64,000 bases of DNA from DASUAS01 sp963750045 (lineage in GTDB: Bacteria; Actinomycetota; Acidimicrobiia; IMCC26256; DASPTH01), in NCBI GenBank assembly GCA_963750045.1, contig CAVVPD010000005.1:124001-188000 (forward strand). The letters are read 5' to 3'. Each line of letters opens with the position of its first letter. Positions within the stretch are counted from its first letter, which is position 1. A program made the translations under genes and the position numbers. The notes under the pieces were generated by a model, which saw only the letters and a list, made by a program, of their open reading frames with translations, was not told the DNA's origin and ran no database searches. Shown here in pieces: positions 44,563 through 53,270 of the stretch.

Positions 44563-44910
44563 TCATCTCGTGACCCCTCGATGGTCGAGGTAGTCGGGTG
44601 ACAGCTCGGGGACGGGCATCGCGAGGCGGCGGGCCAGCATCTGGGTGACCGTGTTGTCGTGTCCCATCCGGGTATCGGGTGACGCCAGGCCCCACGCGAC
44701 CCGCGCGTCGGCTTGGCGGATGAGGGTCGTCGCGACGAACAGCTCCTCGAGCATCTCGAAGCGCTCGAGACCGGGGAGCACGCGACCCGACCGTTCCTCG
44801 TAGTGGGCGACGGTGGTCTCGCGATCGGGCCAGCCCGGGAGCGGCTCGACCCCGATAGCGTTCGTGGCGAACCGATCGAAGAACAACCAGTGCGCGACGA
44901 TCAACGCCAT
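44563..44910 (-). pseudogene. C-terminal remnant of a phosphotransferase (APH/ACAD10-like) gene
   Basis: The fragment of about 115 codons starts VAHWLFFDRFATNAIGVEPL followed by PGWPDRETTVAHYEERSGR, which matches the last third of actinobacterial aminoglycoside-phosphotransferase-like proteins (D-x-A-x-W-L-F-F-D-R ... L-P-G-F-P-S-R). The N-terminal lobe and the catalytic loop that should precede it are absent, and the divergent SDR gene begins 178 bases upstream. An ATG at 44910 could still start a short protein. A 5' deletion is the simplest explanation. Confidence 0.6.
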
Positions 44911-45087
44911 GCGGGCGGTCAATGCGATCCCCGCGCTCTGCACGGCCGACGCCGGTGTCGTCTCGACGTTCGACCTGTTGCCGGTCACCGGCCGGGGCCG
45001 GGTCGCACGTTCGAGCTCCACCTGAGCGGGTCGGCGGGCGGAGCTACCGTCCGAGCCGCGCCGTGGCCCGACCAGAAGGGATCGACG

Positions 45088-45885
45088 ATGGATCTGGGAA
45101 TCGCCGGGAAGGCCGTATTCTTCACGGGTGGGAGCAAGGGCATGGGTCGGGACGCAGCGCACATGCTCGCCGCGGAGGGCTGCCGGGTGGCGATCGTCGC
45201 GCGCACCAAGACCCCCATCGACGAGACCGTCGGTTCGATCACCGACGCCGGCGGTACCGCGATGGGTGTCACGGCCGACGTCACGAACGCGGACGATGTC
45301 GACCGGGCCGTCTCCGAGGTGACCGCAGCGTTCGGCCCTCCGTTGATCGTGATCGGCCAGACCAAGTTCAACATCCCTGGTGACTTCGCCGACATCACCG
45401 AACCCGAGAGCTACGTGGACTCGTTCCGGAGCTACACGATGAGCCAGATCTACCTGTTGCACGCGGTGCTCCCGGGCATGAAGGAGGCGGGCTGGGGGCG
45501 CTTCGTGCACATCGGGTCGGCGACGGCCAAGGAACCCGAGGGCGCGATCCACCACGCCATCGCCAACGCGACCCGACCGTCGACGACCGGGCTCCTGAAG
45601 ACGGTGGCCGACGAGTACGCCCGGTTCGGCATCACGGTGAACACGGTCGCTCCCGGATGGATCGGCACGCAGAACGCGTACGACTATCTCGAGCAGCAGG
45701 TCGGGGTGCGCACCGACGAGGAGATCCGCGACTGGATGCGCGAGCGCGCCGGCGTCCCGGCGGCGCGGATGGGCCGTCCCGACGAGATCGCGTCGATGAT
45801 CGTCTACCTCTGCTCCGAGCAGGCGGGCTACCTCACCGGCAACTGGATCGAGGTCGACGGCGGCAAGCATCGTTCGGCGTTCTGA
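45088..45885 (+). CDS. SDR-family oxidoreductase
   Basis: The protein has 265 residues. The cofactor motif is FFTGGSKGMGRDAAHMLA. The usual N-N-A-G is replaced by IGQTKFN, and the usual Ser-Tyr-Lys centre by HIGSATAKEP with downstream HHAIANAT, where Tyr is replaced by His and Lys by Asn. The C-terminal YLTGNWIEVDGGKHRSAF is typical. Activity is therefore uncertain, though related non-canonical SDRs are common in actinobacteria. The ATG at 45088 follows AGAAGGG with a 7-base gap. Confidence 0.82.
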   Translation: MDLGIAGKAVFFTGGSKGMGRDAAHMLAAEGCRVAIVARTKTPIDETVGSITDAGGTAMGVTADVTNADDVDRAVSEVTAAFGPPLIVIGQTKFNIPGDFADITEPESYVDSFRSYTMSQIYLLHAVLPGMKEAGWGRFVHIGSATAKEPEGAIHHAIANATRPSTTGLLKTVADEYARFGITVNTVAPGWIGTQNAYDYLEQQVGVRTDEEIRDWMRERAGVPAARMGRPDEIASMIVYLCSEQAGYLTGNWIEVDGGKHRSAF

Positions 45886-45922
45886 ATGCGAGTCGGAGAG
45901 AGCCCATGAGAGGTGGATCGGC

Positions 45923-46584
45923 GTGACCGAGACGAACAGCACGACGAAGCGCGAGGCCTTCCTCCGGTCGATCGTCGATGCGGCGAGCACCGCGGTCCTG
46001 ACCATGGAATTGCAGGAGGGCGTCGTGGGTCCGGACGCGATGATGCAGGCACTCGTGGCCGAGGTGCGGCGTACGGGCATGCTGGGCGTGGTGCGCCAGT
46101 TGTGCGACGCGGCTCGTGACGCCGGTGCCCGCGTGGTCCACTGCACCGCGGTCTCGCGGCCCGACGGCGCGGGCAGCGCGGTCAACTGCAAGATCTTCGC
46201 GCTCAACGACCGGATGCGACGCGAACAGGGCGGAACACCGATCGACCTGGGCACGCCGGGGGCCGAGCTCGTCGCCGGGCTCGCGGACCCCGCGACGTCG
46301 TGGTGCCCCGACTGCACGGGATGACGCCGTTCATGTCGACCTCGCTCGACCAGATCCTCCGCAACCTCGGGGTGCGGACGGTCGTCGTGACCGGCGTGTC
46401 GGTGAACCTGGGCGTCATGGGGATGGTGATGTCGGCGGTCGATCTCGGGTACCAGGTCGTGCTCGCGCGCGACGCGGTCGCCGGCGTCCCCGTGGAGTAC
46501 GCCCAGGCGGTGATCGAGAATTCGTTGTCGCTGCTCGCGACCGTGGTCACGTCGGACGAGCTGCTCGCGGCGTGGGCGTCATGA
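45923..46584 (+). CDS. Isochorismatase-like (cysteine hydrolase fold) protein lacking the nucleophile; frameshift
   Basis: The protein would have about 220 residues. The part to LVAGLADP and the part from RDVVVPRLHGMTPFMSTSLD lie in different frames that join if one C is added to the CCCC run at 46288-46291. The fold is that of isochorismatase-like hydrolases. The first catalytic Asp is Glu (LTMELQEGVVG) and the nucleophile Cys is Gly (TGVSVNLGVMG), so it is not a standard cysteine hydrolase. The GTG at 45923 follows GAGAGGTGG. Its stop overlaps the next gene by four bases. Confidence 0.76.
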
Positions 46585-47708
46585 GCGATCGCATCCGCGT
46601 CGGGATCATCGGCGTGGGCTGGGGTTCGGTGGTCCAGGTACCGGCATTCCACGCGGTGCCCGAGTACGAGGTCGTCGCGCTGTGCTCTCGACGCCCCGAG
46701 CGGGCCGAGCAGGCCGGCGAGCAGCTCGGGATCGACGACCGATCCACCGATTGGGAGTCGTTCGTCGCCCGCGACGATCTCGACCTGATCTCGGTGTGCA
46801 CGCCGGTCGAGCTCCATGTCGATCAGACCATCGCCGCGCTGGACGCGGGCAAGCACGTGCTGTGCGAGAAGCCGGTGGCCGTCAACGAACCGGACGCCCG
46901 CCGCATGCGCGACGTCGCGGAGGCCTCGGGGCGCGCCCACGCGGTCTGCTTCGAGAACCGCTTCGACGACGTGCGCCTGCCGATCTGGGACCTCGTACGC
47001 GACGGGTTCCTCGGCGACCCTTACGTGGCGCGGGCCACCGCGATCGCCGACTACTGGCATCCCACCCGTGGGCTCCAGTCCGAATGGATGTACCGGTCCG
47101 ACGCCGGCGGCGGCTACCTGATGGGCATGGCCTCGCACGACATCGACTTCCTGTGCTGCCTCTTCGGGGAGCCCGCCGCGGTGTGCGCCGACGTCCGCAC
47201 GACCGTCGACCGGCGAACCCGGCCCGACGGTTCGGTGCTCGAGGTCGACGCCGACGACACCTCCACCCTCGTGCTGCGGATGACGAACGGCCTGGTGGCG
47301 ACGATCACCACCAGCGCGGTCGGGCTCGGTCGCAACCACCGCGAGCTCGAATTGCTGGGGAGCGCGGGTGCCATCTCGGTCGACGGCGCGGTCCAGGGTT
47401 CGGGCCGCGAGACCGTCGTGCGGGCCACGCACGTCGCCGACGACGGAGACGGGGCCGGAGAGGAGACGGTGGTGGCGGCGAGCGCGCGGATGCCCCGCAG
47501 CGGTGTCGAGCTGCCCAAACGCCGGGCCGCCGGGGCGATCCGGTCGCTGGCCCTGATGCTGGAGGAGTGGCTGCCGGCCTTCGCGGGCGAGCCGGTTCCC
47601 GGCGTGCCCACGCTGCGCGACGGTTGGCTCGTCCAGCACGTCGTCGACGCCGCGCGCCGCAGCTCGGCCGGCGCGGGGTGGGTCGCGCTCGGGGACTCCG
47701 GCGGCTGA
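46581..47708 (+). CDS. Gfo/Idh/MocA-family oxidoreductase
   Basis: The protein has 375 residues. The Rossmann motif is RVGIIGVGWGSVVQVPAF and the conserved E-K-P appears in GKHVLCEKPVAVNEPDA. The C-terminal alpha/beta domain contains GGGYLMGMASHDIDFLCCLFG with the common H-x-x-D pair. These enzymes oxidise or reduce sugars and cyclic alcohols with NAD(P). The ATG overlaps the isochorismatase-like stop by four bases. Confidence 0.92.
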   Translation: MSDRIRVGIIGVGWGSVVQVPAFHAVPEYEVVALCSRRPERAEQAGEQLGIDDRSTDWESFVARDDLDLISVCTPVELHVDQTIAALDAGKHVLCEKPVAVNEPDARRMRDVAEASGRAHAVCFENRFDDVRLPIWDLVRDGFLGDPYVARATAIADYWHPTRGLQSEWMYRSDAGGGYLMGMASHDIDFLCCLFGEPAAVCADVRTTVDRRTRPDGSVLEVDADDTSTLVLRMTNGLVATITTSAVGLGRNHRELELLGSAGAISVDGAVQGSGRETVVRATHVADDGDGAGEETVVAASARMPRSGVELPKRRAAGAIRSLALMLEEWLPAFAGEPVPGVPTLRDGWLVQHVVDAARRSSAGAGWVALGDSGG

Positions 47709-47711
47709 CCG

Positions 47712-48449
47712 TTGTCGCCGGGCTCCGCTCCCAGGGTCGCGCTCGTCACCGGCGCCAACAAGGGCATCGGTGCGGCGACCGCCGCAGGATTGGCGCGGCT
47801 CGGCCTGACGGTGCTGCTCGGCGCGCGCGACGAAGCACGCGGCACGGTCGCGGCCACCCGGATGCGCGACGACGGGCTCGACGTCCGCTACGTGGCGCTC
47901 GACGTGAACGACGACGCGTCCATCGCCGCGGTCTCCGACGCGATCGAGGCGGGGATCGGTCGCCTCGACGCGCTGGTGAACAACGCCGCGATCAAGCTCG
48001 AACGCGCGCCGTCACCACCGAGCCGGTGCTCGCTCGCGATGGTGCGCGAGACGTTCGAGACCAACGTGTTCGGGACGATCCGGGTGTCGCTCGCGCTGCT
48101 CCCGCTCCTCCGGCGGTCCGACGCGCCGCGGATCGTCAACGTTTCGAGCGGGCTCGGCTCGCTCGGGCTCGCCACCACCGAGGGGAGCCGGTTCCAGGCG
48201 AAGCCGCTCCTGAGCTACAACGTGTCGAAGGCGGCGCTGAACTCGGTGACGGTGCAGTTCGCCAACGAGCTGCGGGGCACGCCCTTCAAGGTGAACGCCG
48301 CGGATCCGGGCTTCACCAACACCGACATGACGGACCGCGGCACCCGGACCCCGGAGGACGGCGCCGCCGTCGTGCTGCGGTTGGCGACCCTGCCCGCCGA
48401 CGGTCCGAGCGGCTGCTTCTTCGACGAGCGCGGCGAGGTGCCGTGGTGA
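47712..48449 (+). CDS. SDR-family NAD(P)-dependent oxidoreductase
   Basis: The protein has 245 residues. The cofactor motif is VALVTGANKGIGAATA, followed by LVNNAAIKL, the Ser in VNVSSGLGSLG and the Tyr/Lys in YNVSKAALNSV. It resembles plant-type and bacterial carbonyl-reductase-like SDRs. The only start before the cofactor strand is the TTG at 47712; no good ribosome-binding site is seen, so it may depend on coupling to the gene four bases upstream. Confidence 0.87.
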   Translation: MSPGSAPRVALVTGANKGIGAATAAGLARLGLTVLLGARDEARGTVAATRMRDDGLDVRYVALDVNDDASIAAVSDAIEAGIGRLDALVNNAAIKLERAPSPPSRCSLAMVRETFETNVFGTIRVSLALLPLLRRSDAPRIVNVSSGLGSLGLATTEGSRFQAKPLLSYNVSKAALNSVTVQFANELRGTPFKVNAADPGFTNTDMTDRGTRTPEDGAAVVLRLATLPADGPSGCFFDERGEVPW

Positions 48450-48462
48450 GCGAGGAGATCAC

Positions 48463-49392
48463 GTGACGGTCAAGTTCGGCATCCAGCACGCCGCGGGCGA
48501 TCCGAACTGGGGTCCCGGGATCCTCGCCCCCGCGGCGGTCGCCGGATTCGCGCGCGCCGCCGAGGCATCCGGGTACGGCGCGATCGCGTTCACCGACCAC
48601 CCGGCGCCCTCGACGAAATGGATCGAGCGCGGCGGGGAGGGGGTCGCCGACCCGTTCTCGTCGCTGGGCTTCTGTGCCGCGTTGACGACGACGATCCGGC
48701 TGCTCACCTACGTGCTGGTCCCGCCCTACCGCAACCCGTTCCTCACCGCGCACCAGGTCGCCACGCTGGACGTGCTGAGCGCCGGTCGGGTCACGCTGGG
48801 GTTGGGCACCGGGTACCTGCGGGGCGAGTTCCGCGCCCTCGGGGTGGACCTGGACGCCCGCCGGCGCACCTTCGACGAGCACCTCGCGGTGATGCGCGAG
48901 GTGTGGGCCGGGCGCGAGGTCACCCTCGACGCGGAAGCGTTCTCGGCGCCCGGTACCCAGGTGCTCCCGCTGCCCGTGCAGCAACCGCACCCGCCGCTGT
49001 GGATCCACGGGAACGGTCCGTGGGCGAGGGAGCGGGCGGCGCGCGAGCTGCAGGGTTGCATCTTCATGGTGTCGGGTCCCGACCTCGTGCGCACGATCCG
49101 TACGCTCCCCATCCCCGACCTCGACACGCTGGCGCGTCGCATCGACGACTTCCGGGCACGCGTCGTGGCGCACGGTCGCGAGCCGGACGACCTCGACATC
49201 GTCGTGCACGGCACCTGGCCCATGCTCGATGTCCGGCAGGGCTGGTCGGTCGACGAGCGCCTCGAGCACGTCGCCGCGCTCGAGGCGCTCGGTGCGACGT
49301 GGGTCGTGTCGACGTGCTGTGGTGACGACCCGGCCGCGGCCGAGGACACCGTCCACGCGTTCGGCGAGCAGATCGTGGCCCGCGTGTCCTAG
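48463..49392 (+). CDS. LLM-class F420-dependent oxidoreductase
   Basis: The protein has 309 residues. Segments AAEASGYGAIAFTDHPAPS, LDVLSAGRVTLGLGTGYLRGEFRALGVD and PLWIHGNG are typical of the TIGR03619-type F420-dependent family. The GTG at 48463 is placed by GAGGAGATCAC. It ends a same-strand run of five oxidoreductase or hydrolase-like genes from 45088. The substrate is unknown. Confidence 0.9.
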   Translation: MTVKFGIQHAAGDPNWGPGILAPAAVAGFARAAEASGYGAIAFTDHPAPSTKWIERGGEGVADPFSSLGFCAALTTTIRLLTYVLVPPYRNPFLTAHQVATLDVLSAGRVTLGLGTGYLRGEFRALGVDLDARRRTFDEHLAVMREVWAGREVTLDAEAFSAPGTQVLPLPVQQPHPPLWIHGNGPWARERAARELQGCIFMVSGPDLVRTIRTLPIPDLDTLARRIDDFRARVVAHGREPDDLDIVVHGTWPMLDVRQGWSVDERLEHVAALEALGATWVVSTCCGDDPAAAEDTVHAFGEQIVARVS

Positions 49393-49423
49393 CGGCTCGC
49401 GCAACCGAACGGGAAGCTCCGCG

Positions 49424-50233
49424 TCACCACGCCATCGCCTGGCCGCCGTTGACGCGGAACACGTTGCCGGTTGCGTACTTCGCTGCGTCCGAGAGCAGGT
49501 AGTGGATCAGGAGGGCCTGGTCCATCGGCTCGCCGACCACGTGGAGCGGCGTCTCGCTCTTGGTGGTCTCGATGAACTCGTCGTACGCCTTCTCGTCGAG
49601 GGTGCCGTCGGGCTTGTGCAGCCGCCAGGTGGTGAAGGGCGTGAGGACCATTCCGGGCGCGATCACGTTGACCCGGATCCCGTGCTCCCCGGCCTCGAGC
49701 GCGGCGGTCATGGTGAGCATCGCGACGGCGGCCTTGGTGAACGCGTAGACGCCGATCCCCGCGTAGGGCGCGTCGATGGCCGCCGACGACACGTTCACGA
49801 TCGACCCGCGCCGCGCGCCCTTCATCGCTCGGATCGCGTACTGGGTGCCGTAGAGCACGCCCTTGAGGTTCAGCGCGATGCCACGGTCGATCATGTCGTC
49901 GTCGAGGTCCTCGATCAGGCCGGGGAACATCGCACCGGCGATGTTGCACATCCCGTCGAGGCGGCCGAACTCGGTGACGGCGCGCTCGACGACCCCGGCC
50001 ACCTCGGCGCGGACCGTGACATCGGTGGGCACGGCCACGGCCTTGCCGCCTGCTTCTTCGACCGCGGCGACCGTGGTGCCCAGCCCTCCCGCGGCGACGT
50101 CCGCGCAGACCACGGTGGCGCCCGCGGCGCCGAGCACCGCGCAGGTCTGGGCGCCGATGCCGCTCGCCGCGCCGGTCACGACCACGACGCGGTCGTCCAT
50201 GCGGTAGGCGTCGAACGGGCTGGTCGTCGTCAT
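49424..50233 (-). CDS. SDR-family NAD(P)-dependent oxidoreductase
   Basis: The protein has 269 residues. Cofactor motif VVVTGAASGIGAQT, Asp in CADVAAGG, Asn in NIAGAMFPG, Ser in VNVSSAAIDAP and Tyr/Lys in YAFTKAAVAML give a full catalytic set. The C-terminus GNVFRVNGGQAMAW is typical. The ATG at 50233 follows GGGAGAGC. It is transcribed convergently with the LLM gene and lies downstream of the degraded TetR locus. Confidence 0.91.
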   Translation of the reverse strand: MTTTSPFDAYRMDDRVVVVTGAASGIGAQTCAVLGAAGATVVCADVAAGGLGTTVAAVEEAGGKAVAVPTDVTVRAEVAGVVERAVTEFGRLDGMCNIAGAMFPGLIEDLDDDMIDRGIALNLKGVLYGTQYAIRAMKGARRGSIVNVSSAAIDAPYAGIGVYAFTKAAVAMLTMTAALEAGEHGIRVNVIAPGMVLTPFTTWRLHKPDGTLDEKAYDEFIETTKSETPLHVVGEPMDQALLIHYLLSDAAKYATGNVFRVNGGQAMAW

Positions 50234-50310
50234 TGCTGCTCTCCCGGGTCGAGGAACTGGGTGCGGGCGTGCCCGGGACGGGACCTTACGTTGGCGCGCC
50301 GGTCAGGGCA

Positions 50311-50748
50311 TCAAACGAGGCGCGGTCGCGGCCGTCGCCGTGTCGCCGGCGCGGTCGGGTCGTCGAGCTCGGTGAGCGCGGCGAAGGCACGCTCGATCAG
50401 GGTCGGCAGGGACTCCCGGCCGCCCCGTTCCAGCCACCGGACGAAGGTCGACCACATGACACTGGTGATGGCGGTGGCGAGCACCTGGGCGCGGAGGTCG
50501 TCGGGGTCGATCCCTCGCCGCGCCGCGATGACATGAACGAGGCGAGCAGGCTCTCGTCGCTCGGACGCTCGGACGCTCGGACGCTCGGCGACGCGCCGGC
50601 ACGTGACGTCGTTCCGGCGTCTCGGGAGCGCAGTGAAGGACGGCGTTCAACGCGTGCTCGGGGCTGCTGAAGCCCGCGACGGCCGGATCTGCATGCTCTT
50701 CGAGGGCACGACGGCCGAGATGGTCGTCGGCGATCGGCGTGACGCGGC
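50311..50748 (-). pseudogene. Degraded TetR-family regulator (C-terminal ligand-domain remnant)
   Basis: In the frame ending at 50311 the segment RRGIDPDDLRAQVLATAITS then VMWSTFVRWLERGGRESLPT is the last part of an MftR-like TetR regulator. Upstream, RASERPSDESLLA in another frame is the start of the ligand domain, and the helices expected between them are missing. A GCTCGGAC tandem repeat lies at this break. No helix-turn-helix is found before the next TetR gene ends at 50749. This is a true deletion or decay, not one simple indel. Confidence 0.6.
50559..50588. repeat. Tandem 8-base repeat GCTCGGAC, 3.75 copies
   Basis: GCTCGGAC occurs three times without a gap, followed by GCTCGG. Each 8-base unit shifts the reading frame, so copy-number change would switch frames in the TetR remnant that contains it. 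Confidence 0.8.
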
Positions 50749-51393
50749 TCAGCCGCCGAACGCGCGGCGGAACAGGTCGACGGTGTGGTCTCGGGCCTCG
50801 GCCCGGGTGAACTCGTGGGTGCCGAGGAGCTTGGCCCGGACGTGGGCTCCGACCACGGCCTGGACGGCGAACGCGTCCGCCTCGGGATCGGTCCGGGGGA
50901 ACACACCGGACCGCCGGCCCTCGCGCAGCACCCCGATCAGCGAGGCGCGGTTCGCAACCATGCCGGCGGTGTGCACCTCGTCGTAGCCCTCGGCCATGGT
51001 CGCCTCCGGCGACGAGAGCACCGCGACGTGGCGCAGCCGGCGCGCGTCGTAGACCACGGCCAGGTTCTGGTCGACCCACGCCTCGAGCGCGTCGAGCGGG
51101 GTGGCGGCGGCGGCGACCGCGGCGGCGAGCATCTCGGTCACGCGTTCGTTGTCGACGCGGTACATGGCGACGAGCAACTCGTCCTTGGACCGGAAGTGCC
51201 GGTAGAAGGTGCGGGTGGAGTAGCCCGTCTCGCGGAGGATGTCGTGGACCGACGTCGGGTGCGAGCCGTTCCGCAGGATGAGGTCGTAGGCCGCCCGCAT
51301 GATGGCGTCCTTCTCGGTCCGGTACTTCGCCATCCGGGCCGGCGACACGGTGCGGGTCCGCGTCGGGGGTGACGGAGGCGGGTCGGCCGGCAC
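50749..51393 (-). CDS. TetR-family transcriptional regulator
   Basis: The protein has 214 residues from the GTG at 51393; ATG at 51333 is an alternative and removes the Pro/Arg-rich lead. The helix-turn-helix is SHPTSVHDILRETGYSTRTF followed by YRHFRSKDELLVAMYRVDNE. It is divergent from the thiolase-like gene across 112 bases and probably regulates it together with the DUF35 gene. Confidence 0.88.
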   Translation of the reverse strand: MPADPPPSPPTRTRTVSPARMAKYRTEKDAIMRAAYDLILRNGSHPTSVHDILRETGYSTRTFYRHFRSKDELLVAMYRVDNERVTEMLAAAVAAAATPLDALEAWVDQNLAVVYDARRLRHVAVLSSPEATMAEGYDEVHTAGMVANRASLIGVLREGRRSGVFPRTDPEADAFAVQAVVGAHVRAKLLGTHEFTRAEARDHTVDLFRRAFGG

Positions 51394-51467
51394 CCCGCCA
51401 GCATATCCGGGAACAGCATTTTCACTTTTCGTCCGGGCGGCGTTACGCTCACGGCGCACGTCTCCAC

Positions 51468-51501
51468 CGAACGGAGTGAGCGGGCGAACCGAGTGAGCGG
51501 G
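51468..51501 (+). repeat. 17-base tandem duplication in the thiolase leader
   Basis: CGAACGGAGTGAGCGGG (51468-51484) is followed at once by CGAACCGAGTGAGCGGG (51485-51501), with one mismatch. Both end just before the ATG at 51506 and each carries a GAGTGAGCGG purine stretch, so the duplication also doubles the possible ribosome-binding site. Confidence 0.75.
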
Positions 51502-51505
51502 TGAC

Positions 51506-52726
51506 ATGAGCATCAAGAACCAGGCTGCCGTGGTGGGCGTCGGTGCGACGCCGTACTACAAGCGGGGTCGTTCGTATCCCGAGACCGAGCTGTCGATGGC
51601 CTGCACCGCCACGCTCGCCGCGCTCGAGGACGCCGGCCTCACGATCGAGGACCTCGACGGCTTCGCCATCTACTCCTACTCGTGCGACCCGGCCGAGGTG
51701 GCCTCGACCCTCGGGGTGCCCGAGGTGCGCTTCGCGGCTTCGCTCACCTCCGGCGGCGGTGGCTGTGCCGGCGCGCTCGGGCTCGCGGCCGCGGCGATCC
51801 ACGGCGGCATGGCGACGGTCTGCGTCACGTTGATGACGCTGCAGCAGCTGCACAAGCGCCTCGGCGGGTCGGAGATCGACGGCGTGCTCGCGTACGCGAC
51901 CATGTCGGAGGGCGGGAGCACCTACGGCGGCGGGGGTGTGCCCCCGAGCGCGGCCTTCGCGGCCAACGCCGGGCTCCTGTCCCCGGGCCACAGCTTCTCC
52001 GTGCTCGCCCAGCGGCACATGCACCTCTACGGGACGAAGCGGGAGCACTTCGCCGAGGTGGCGATCTCGGAGCGGGCGAACGCGATCCGTCGACCGGCGA
52101 CCGCGCTCCAGACGCAGCCGCTCACCCTGGACGAGTACTTCGCGGCGCGGATGATCTCGGAGCCGCTGTGCCTCTTCGACTACACCCAGGAGACCGACGG
52201 CGCGGTCGCGGTCATCACGGTCTCCGCGGACCGGGCGAAGGACCTCCGCCAACCTCCCGTCTACATCCTGGCCTCTGCACACGGCGGGACCGGTCGGTGG
52301 GGGCCGGCGATCTTCCGCTACTTCCAGGCGCCCGACGAGGAGTTCGCGTCGTCCGGTCACCGACCGGTGGCGAAGCGGCTCTACGAGATGGCCGGCGTGA
52401 CCCCTGGCGACGTGGACGTGGCGTTGCTCTACGACCACTTCTCCCCGATGGTGATCATGCAGCTCGAGGACTACGGCTTCTGCCCGATCGGTGAGGGCGG
52501 CGCGTTCGTCGCCGACGGGAACATCAGGTGGCCCACGGGCTCGATCCCGGTCAACACGCACGGCGGCAACCTCTCCGAGGCGTACATCATCGGGATGACC
52601 CACGTGCGCGAGGCGGTCGAGCAACTGCGGGGTACGGCCGTCAACCAGGTGGAAGGCGCCGAGATCGCGCTCGTGACCGGTGGCCCGGCCGCGCTGCCGG
52701 TGAGCGGCACCCTGCTGCATCGATAG
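51506..52726 (+). CDS. Thiolase-like protein (lipid-transfer/SCP-x thiolase fold)
   Basis: The protein has 406 residues. The start AAVVGVGATPYYKRGRSYPETELSM and the end NTHGGNLSEAYIIGMTHVREAVEQLRG are typical of non-condensing thiolase-fold proteins such as the steroid side-chain aldolase Ltp2. The classical thiolase active-site Cys-containing motif is not seen at its normal place; Tyr residues (LLYDHFSP, SEAYI) are candidates, as in Ltp2-type retro-aldolases. The DUF35 gene follows 37 bases later; Ltp2 aldolases need such a partner. The reaction assignment is inference. Confidence 0.87.
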   Translation: MSIKNQAAVVGVGATPYYKRGRSYPETELSMACTATLAALEDAGLTIEDLDGFAIYSYSCDPAEVASTLGVPEVRFAASLTSGGGGCAGALGLAAAAIHGGMATVCVTLMTLQQLHKRLGGSEIDGVLAYATMSEGGSTYGGGGVPPSAAFAANAGLLSPGHSFSVLAQRHMHLYGTKREHFAEVAISERANAIRRPATALQTQPLTLDEYFAARMISEPLCLFDYTQETDGAVAVITVSADRAKDLRQPPVYILASAHGGTGRWGPAIFRYFQAPDEEFASSGHRPVAKRLYEMAGVTPGDVDVALLYDHFSPMVIMQLEDYGFCPIGEGGAFVADGNIRWPTGSIPVNTHGGNLSEAYIIGMTHVREAVEQLRGTAVNQVEGAEIALVTGGPAALPVSGTLLHR

Positions 52727-52763
52727 CGACCCATCGGCGACCGGACGACAGGACGACGAGACC

Positions 52764-53231
52764 ATGAGCGAGCAGACGACCGACGACCCGAGGGGTGCCC
52801 AGGGCGTGTTCCCGACCATCCTCACCCGCACCTACGCCGACGATGCGACGCAGCCGTTCTGGGACGCGGCGCGCGAAGACCAGCTCGCCGCCCCGAAGTG
52901 CACGAATTGCGGCACCTTCCGGCTCCCGCCGGGCCCGTTCTGCTTCGTGTGCCAGCACCGCGCCGTCGAGTGGGTCACCCTGCCGGGGACGGGCACCGTG
53001 TACAGCTTCACCGTGGTGCGTCACCCGCTGGCCCGCATGCTGCACGACGCGGTGCCCTACGCGTCGGGGATCATCGAGGTCGACGGCACGCAGGGCGCCG
53101 GCGCCCGCATGATCGCCAACATCGTCGACTGCGACGTCGAGACGCTCGCGATCGGAGACCGCGTCGAGGTCGTGTGGGAGCACGTGAACGACGAGATGTC
53201 GGTGCCGCGCTTCCGGCCGATCTCCACCTAG
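52764..53231 (+). CDS. Zn-ribbon OB-fold protein (DUF35)
   Basis: The protein has 155 residues. A rubredoxin-like zinc ribbon CTNCGTFRLPPGPFCFVC (residues 46-63) is followed by an OB fold beginning WVTLPGTGTVYSFTVV. DUF35 proteins bind acyl-CoA and act with thiolase-fold partners as aldolases or acyltransferases. It follows the thiolase-like gene closely. The ATG at 52764 follows GGACGACGAG. Confidence 0.92.
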   Translation: MSEQTTDDPRGAQGVFPTILTRTYADDATQPFWDAAREDQLAAPKCTNCGTFRLPPGPFCFVCQHRAVEWVTLPGTGTVYSFTVVRHPLARMLHDAVPYASGIIEVDGTQGAGARMIANIVDCDVETLAIGDRVEVVWEHVNDEMSVPRFRPIST

Positions 53232-53239
53232 GACGCGAG

Positions 53240-53258
53240 GGCCCGGTGCCGGCGGGCC
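53240..53258. terminator. GC hairpin between convergent genes
   Basis: GGCCCG (53240-53245) and CGGGCC (53253-53258) pair around GTGCCGG. The hairpin lies between the DUF35 stop and the stop of the convergent 79-residue gene. It has no U tract, so termination is only likely. Confidence 0.4.
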
Positions 53259-53270
53259 GCGCGCGGATGG

